Shown one piece after another: positions 60,322 through 64,000 of a stretch of 64,000 nt of DNA. Both the position numbers and the translations under genes were made by a program. Source of the stretch: Anaerolineaceae bacterium (GTDB lineage Bacteria; Chloroflexota; Anaerolineae; Promineifilales; Promineifilaceae); NCBI GenBank assembly GCA_002699125.1, contig PABI01000136.1:102379-166378 (forward strand), given 5' to 3'. The notes under the pieces are model-generated. The model ran no database searches, was not told the DNA's origin, and saw only the letters and a program-made list of their open reading frames with translations. How positions within the stretch are numbered: the first letter of the stretch is position 1; every line of letters starts with the position of its first letter.

Positions 60322-61092
60322 GTGAATATTTCGATTACATCGTCAGGGTCCTGGACTCCGGTTATGGTTACTATTACGGTGGGAATACTCGTTGGAGCCG
60401 TCATACGCGGCTTTGGCGGAATGGCTGGAATCTTTGTCTTACTCTTCCTATCGGCCATTACGGTCAGTATCGCCCAACAGACGCTGCCCTGAGGCCCCAA
60501 CGCAATCTACGGGATTGCGAATTCCGCCGGGGCGCGGAATCAGGCGCGGTCCAATTGGGTTCACAAGGCGACACTGTATTTTCTTTCGGCTGCTTTTGCC
60601 GGCCTTTTTAGTGGTGGAATACTGGGTCTAGTTGGTAGTTTTGTACCGCTGCTAGTACGTATTGCGGCTGCTTCGTTCCTGAGTCTGGTAGCTGTGATTA
60701 TGGCTGTGCTGGAGCTAAGAGGGCGGCGTGTGCATCTCATCCAATGTAATCGCGAAACACCGCAAAGCTGGGTGCATAAAGGACCCACAAAATGGGCCAT
60801 TCAAAATGGGCTGGCGCTGGGCTGTGGTGTCACCAGCCGCATTGGCTTCTGGCTTTGGTACGTCGTGCCAATAGGTGCCTTTTTAATCGCCAGTCCATGG
60901 GCCGGGGCCGCTATCTACGGTGTATACAGCACGACGCGGGGAATGGCTGTATGGGCTATTATTCTTGGCCTGGCGCGTAGGCGCGAAAATTGGGATGAAT
61001 GGCTGCTCAAGCGAAGAGAAACAGCCCGCATTGTTGCTGCCGCACAGCTATTGTTTCTGGGAATTGCCGTGGTTATAGCTGTTGGCTTATAG
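60322..61092 (+). pseudogene. Polytopic membrane protein gene with an in-frame TGA
   Basis: From GTG at 60322 the frame gives 56 hydrophobic codons, TGA at 60490-60492, then stays open in the same frame for 199 codons: ...NWVHKATLYFLSAAFAGLFSGG, LVRIAAASFLSLVAVIMAVLEL, TSRIGFWLWYVVPIGAFLIA, ending at 61092. Read together they make ~256 residues with 6-7 membrane segments. Alternatively they are two adjacent genes, the second starting at GTG or ATG near 60694. No family recognised; the position suggests a role with the MauE/MauD set. TGA as Sec is not supported by anything seen. Confidence 0.5.
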
Positions 61093-61114
61093 GACTCGCG
61101 GAAGCGAATGACAG

Positions 61115-61289
61115 GTATCATCGATTGCCTGGCAGCATATCAATTTCTACGGCCGTTTTGAATTTACCAAATCATTTCAACCCATTGACATTGTTGCGAT
61201 TGTGCAGGAGTTGCTGACTCGTCCAGGCGCGTCGCCCCCCAGAGAATAGCTCCCTAATATACTATTTTGGGGGATATGCAAAAATACCC
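61115..61289 (+). mobile_element. Second copy of the Tn3 transposase 3' end and outer right end
   Basis: Bases 61115-61250 repeat the last ~120 bp of tnpA (56228-56361) with ~10% mismatches, in frame-like order (CGATTGCCTGGCAGCATATC shared), followed by the outer right inverted repeat at 61252-61289 and then AAGTA. Confidence 0.85.
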
Positions 61290-61294
61290 AAGTA

Positions 61295-61857
61295 CCACAC
61301 CTGAACCGGTAGTCCCCACAGACATTCCACCAACGGTCGTTGCTGCCACAGCTGCACCCACCAACACCACACCGCCGATGGCCATTCTCGCCACTGACAC
61401 TGCCGTTCCCACAAGTGAACCAACAGAAACGGCCGTTCCACCCACAAGCCCCCCGTCAGCGGAGCCCGAATCTGTCAACGGCTTGGGCCAGCTACGTGAA
61501 TCGTGGGAGCAAGAACACACGCTTTCTTTAGACAGTAATCCTCTCTACGGCTATGACGACAACGACTTCCTGATTGTCTATAGAGATGGACGCATTGGTC
61601 ACTTTGAGCGGCTATATGACCAGGATTTTTCCTTGAACGATGCCCGCGCCCTCTCTCAGCAATATATTCCAACCGATAGCGAATTCCTGGAAACCTACTC
61701 ACCGCCTGGCTTCCCAGAGTTGATCGTAGATCTATACAAAAGCCAGTTGCTTGAAGATCTGTTTGAAGACGATGCCTTCATTGAAGGTGAGCCGGGGCAA
61801 TTCATCGTCATCTACTTTGAGTATGATGGAGTAGTATCTATGTTTACGATAATCTAA
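61295..61857 (+). pseudogene. 3' part of the exported-protein gene interrupted by the Tn3 element
   Basis: Continues from 51966-52119 after removal of the transposon: a Thr/Pro-rich linker (TTPEPVVPTDIPPTVV... to TSPPSAEPE), then a ~130-residue domain with WEQEHTLSLDSNPLYGYDDNDFLIVYRDGRIGHFER and an acidic C-terminus ending VVSMFTII. No family recognised. A TTG at 61267 inside the inverted repeat could allow expression of the 3' part alone. Confidence 0.85.
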
Positions 61858-61907
61858 AAGTGCATAGGTAGTTCAAGAAACGGCCGTCGAAAATGTCAGA
61901 ACTCAGG

Positions 61908-61941
61908 CTCCATTATCATGAAGAGCATCATGATAATGGAG
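61908..61941 (+). promoter_or_regulatory. 14-bp hairpin covering the istA ribosome-binding site
   Basis: CTCCATTATCATGA (61908-61921) pairs with TCATGATAATGGAG (61928-61941); the right arm ends in GGAG, part of the istA ribosome-binding site, and ATG follows at 61950. Read-through transcripts would hide the site. Confidence 0.7.
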
Positions 61942-61949
61942 GCAAGGAG

Positions 61950-63488
61950 ATGCTGACAGTGAGAGAATGGGAACAAATCAGACGGGCTTTCTACATTGAA
62001 GGCAAAAACATCAATGAAATCGCCCGCGAAACCGGCCGCGCCTGGCGCACCGTAAAAAAGATGGTGGAATCAGAAGAACCACCACGCTATACCAAGAGAC
62101 AGAAGCAAAAAGCGCACAAATTAGGACCTTACCAAAAACGAATACGACAACTGCTGGCGCAAAACAAAACCTTACCCCGCAAACAGCGCTGGACCTCCCC
62201 GACCATCCTGTTGGAAATACAAAAGGACGGCTACACCGGAGCGGCCTCGACAGTCCGGCACTTTGTCGCCCAGGTGCGCAAAGAACAAAAAGCAGCTGTC
62301 CGGCAGAAAACCCAGGTGTTCTTGCCGTTGGAGTTCGACCCAGGCACAGATGCTCAGGTGGATTGGGGTGAAGGCACCGTCATCATGAATGGCAAGCAAG
62401 TCACAGCGCAGCTGTTCTTGATGAAACTGTCCTACTCCCGACGCACCTTCATCATGGCCTTTCCCAGTCAGAAACAAGAATCATTCTGGCTGGGCCATGT
62501 CAAAGCCTTTGAATTCTTCGGCGGTGTGCCCCAGCGCATCAGCTACGATAATCTCAAAACAGCGGTGCAGACAGTTCTGAAAGGTAAAAAACGGATTGAG
62601 CAGGAAGCCTTTTACCATTTTCGCGGTGTCTATCTGTTCCAGAGCCATTTCTGTACACCGGGTGCCGGTCATGAAAAAGGCCTGGTTGAACATAGTGTCG
62701 GGTATTACCGGCGGCGGTTTCTGGTTCCTTTACCGGAAGTAGAAAGCTATGCTGAGCTAAACGACTACCTGCTGGAAAGATGCCTGGCCGAAGATGAACG
62801 CCAGGTCCAGGGACAGCCAGCAACCATTGGCGAGATGTGGCAAAAAGAAAAAACAGCTTTACGCGCTTTGCCAACGCATCCTTTCGACTGTTGCCAGACA
62901 GTGCCGGTGCGGTTGAACCGCTACAGCCAGGTGCAGGTGGAAACCAATCGCTACAGCGTACCCACAGACAAAGGGCAGCTCCAAATGATGGCCAAACTGT
63001 ATCCTTTTACCGTCAAGGTTTATGCCACCGGCGAGAGCGAGCCGGTGGCGGTGCATGACCGCTGTTACGACAAGGAGCAAGAGATCATCGACCCCCATCA
63101 CTATCTGCCGCTTATCCGCCAGAACCCTGGCGCTTTTCTCCATGCCAAGCCGGTGCGTCGTTGGCGGGAACAATGGGCCGCTGTTTATGAACAACTCCTG
63201 GCCCAGCTGCAGCAAAAGTGGCCCGACGGCCGTGGCGTGCGCGAGTTTGTACAGATTCTTTATTTGCATCGCCAGCACAGCGCTGAAGAGTTGACGGCGG
63301 CCATTGAAAAGACCATCGTCCACCGTTGTACCCATCTGGATGGCGTTAAATTGTGGCTAACGCAACTGAACCAGCCGGACCCTACCTTTTCTGCGGTGGA
63401 CCTGGGTCACAACCATCAGTTACAGGGCATCGGCCAACAGCCGCTTCAGTTAGCCATGTATGACAGTCTGGTTGGAGGGCATTCATGA
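61950..63488 (+). CDS. istA: IS21-family transposase IstA
   Basis: A 512-residue DDE transposase starting at the ATG at 61950. Helix-turn-helix near the N-terminus (NINEIARETGRAWRTVKKMV), then the rve core: LEFDPGTDAQVDWGEG (first catalytic Asp), FGGVPQRISYDNLKTAV (second Asp) and GAGHEKGLVEHSVGYYRRRFL (Glu region), and a C-terminal beta domain. Overlaps istB by 4 bp. Intact. Confidence 0.95.
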   Translation: MLTVREWEQIRRAFYIEGKNINEIARETGRAWRTVKKMVESEEPPRYTKRQKQKAHKLGPYQKRIRQLLAQNKTLPRKQRWTSPTILLEIQKDGYTGAASTVRHFVAQVRKEQKAAVRQKTQVFLPLEFDPGTDAQVDWGEGTVIMNGKQVTAQLFLMKLSYSRRTFIMAFPSQKQESFWLGHVKAFEFFGGVPQRISYDNLKTAVQTVLKGKKRIEQEAFYHFRGVYLFQSHFCTPGAGHEKGLVEHSVGYYRRRFLVPLPEVESYAELNDYLLERCLAEDERQVQGQPATIGEMWQKEKTALRALPTHPFDCCQTVPVRLNRYSQVQVETNRYSVPTDKGQLQMMAKLYPFTVKVYATGESEPVAVHDRCYDKEQEIIDPHHYLPLIRQNPGAFLHAKPVRRWREQWAAVYEQLLAQLQQKWPDGRGVREFVQILYLHRQHSAEELTAAIEKTIVHRCTHLDGVKLWLTQLNQPDPTFSAVDLGHNHQLQGIGQQPLQLAMYDSLVGGHS

Positions 63489-64000
63489 AACCGACCAACC
63501 AGGCTGCCGTCGTAGACAAAGTTGTCCTTGAAGGGTATCTGAAAAAGTTGTACCTCTCTACGTTTCTGCGCCATCATGAAGCGTACGCGGCCGAAGCGGC
63601 CGAGAGCAACCAGAGCTACAGCCGTTTTCTCCTGGCCTTGGCTGAACAGGAAGTGTTGGAGCGGGAAGCCAGGCGGCGCCAGCGTCGCTTGAAGGAAGCT
63701 AAGATCCCGGTGGTCAAGGACCTGGCCAGCTTCAATTTTGACATGATTCCGCAGCTCAACCAAAAGAAGATTCGGCAGTTGTTGTCTGGAGGCTACATGG
63801 AGAAAGCAGAGCCTGTCATTCTCATCGGGAATCCAGGCTTAGGCAAAACCCATATCGCCACTGCCCTGGCTGTGGCTGCCACGCAGCAGATGTGCCGCGT
63901 CCGTTTCTTTAATGCTGCTGCTTTGGTCAATGAGCTGCTCCAGGCCCAAGAAGAAGGGCGGATCACGCCGTTCATTAACAAGCTGCTCAAGCATCACCTG
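63485..64000 (+). CDS. istB: IS21-family helper ATPase IstB (5' part)
   Basis: 172 codons are visible; the gene continues beyond the window. ATG at 63485 overlaps the istA stop, with GGAGGGC upstream. N-terminal helical domain (LKKLYLSTFLRHHEAYAAEA), then the DnaC-like AAA+ core with Walker A GNPGLGKTH at ~119-127. IstB is the ATPase that loads and regulates IstA. Confidence 0.95.
   Translation, partial: MKPTNQAAVVDKVVLEGYLKKLYLSTFLRHHEAYAAEAAESNQSYSRFLLALAEQEVLEREARRRQRRLKEAKIPVVKDLASFNFDMIPQLNQKKIRQLLSGGYMEKAEPVILIGNPGLGKTHIATALAVAATQQMCRVRFFNAAALVNELLQAQEEGRITPFINKLLKHHL

Larger units (their letters stand above)
52120..61289 (+). mobile_element. Tn3-family transposon with cargo genes
   Basis: A 9,170-bp element. 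Left inverted repeat begins GGGTATTTTTGCATAT at 52120; the right end, read inwards from 61289, begins with the same 16 bases and matches for ~38 bp overall. Target duplication AAGTA at 52115-52119 and 61290-61294 (5 bp as usual for Tn3). It encodes a resolvase-type recombinase, a ~1,024-residue transposase and, after an internal copy of the right end at 56359-56396, about 4.7 kb of cargo, followed by a second copy of the transposase 3' end. All its genes are on the plus strand. Confidence 0.88.
61893..64000 (+). mobile_element. IS21-family insertion sequence (right end outside window)
   Basis: istA and istB overlap as ATGA, the arrangement of IS21. The left end probably lies near 61893-61900 (TGTCAGAACTCAGG); the exact boundary and the right end cannot be fixed. 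Confidence 0.8.

Noticed and set aside
60490..60492. Selenocysteine at the in-frame TGA
   Set aside because: No SECIS-like hairpin was evident right after the codon, and the family is a membrane protein with no redox motif at that place.

Overview
The window looks like part of a large mobile genetic element (plasmid or integrated conjugative/mobilizable element) of a Chloroflexota-type bacterium. Taxonomy is an inference from protein style, moderate-to-high GC and dense interspersed ACGGCCGT palindromes; no rRNA or tRNA gene was seen. The first 6.5 kb is clearly more AT-rich than the rest and lacks the palindrome, so it probably has a separate origin.

Layout. (1) 1-6.5 kb, plus strand: the 3' part of a BREX-like defence operon (BrxC/PglY-like C-terminus, a small unknown protein, a PglZ protein with an N-terminal HEPN-like motif, a short BrxL-like AAA+ protein). 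(2) 6.6-13.5 kb, minus strand: a mobilization operon (RHH protein, small relaxase-like protein, VirD4/TraG coupling protein, DUF4417 protein, membrane protein) ending in a large protein whose ordered motifs resemble two-barrel RNA polymerases of the YonO/QDE-1 type. (3) 13.5-20.1 kb: a possible oriT, ssb, a paralogue of the polymerase-like protein, broken DUF4326 and RNase HI genes, and an iteron-type replication origin with two 17-20 bp repeat families. Origin, polymerase-like protein, SSB and RNase HI together suggest a self-contained replication module. (4) 20.4-30.5 kb: a two-gene plus-strand insert, a KilA-N gene inside a duplicated gene tail, a DnaA-domain-I protein and a 1,237-residue DNA methyltransferase-helicase fusion. 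(5) 30.6-38.4 kb: an ATPase behind a 41-bp perfect palindrome, RadC and a run of small plasmid proteins. (6) 38.8-41.2 kb: a plus-strand island with a TIR-domain gene, half of an integron attC site and a nucleotidyltransferase gene; it truncates an old ThiF paralogue. (7) 41.2-49.6 kb: a PRTRC cassette (ParB-related, ubiquitin-like, E2-like, JAB and ThiF/E1-like proteins plus two paralogous F-like proteins). (8) 49.8-51.7 kb: accessory genes including a macro-domain-like protein.

(9) 52,120-61,289: a Tn3-family transposon flanked by the 5-bp repeat AAGTA. Deleting it and one AAGTA copy restores the reading frame of the exported-protein gene it interrupts. Beyond resolvase and transposase it carries cargo: a Tat-signal protein, MauE-like and MauD-like proteins, a very cysteine-rich exported protein reminiscent of the methylamine dehydrogenase light chain, a lipoprotein and membrane proteins. 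(10) 61.9 kb to the end: an IS21-family istA/istB pair cut by the window edge.

Most notable signals: the two polymerase-like paralogues beside the iteron origin; the MauE/MauD/Cys-rich transposon cargo; a hairpin-plus-GATGGGG leader motif seen at four places; and a possible small RNA at about 35.9 kb. All family assignments are by eye from motifs and context; no database search was run.
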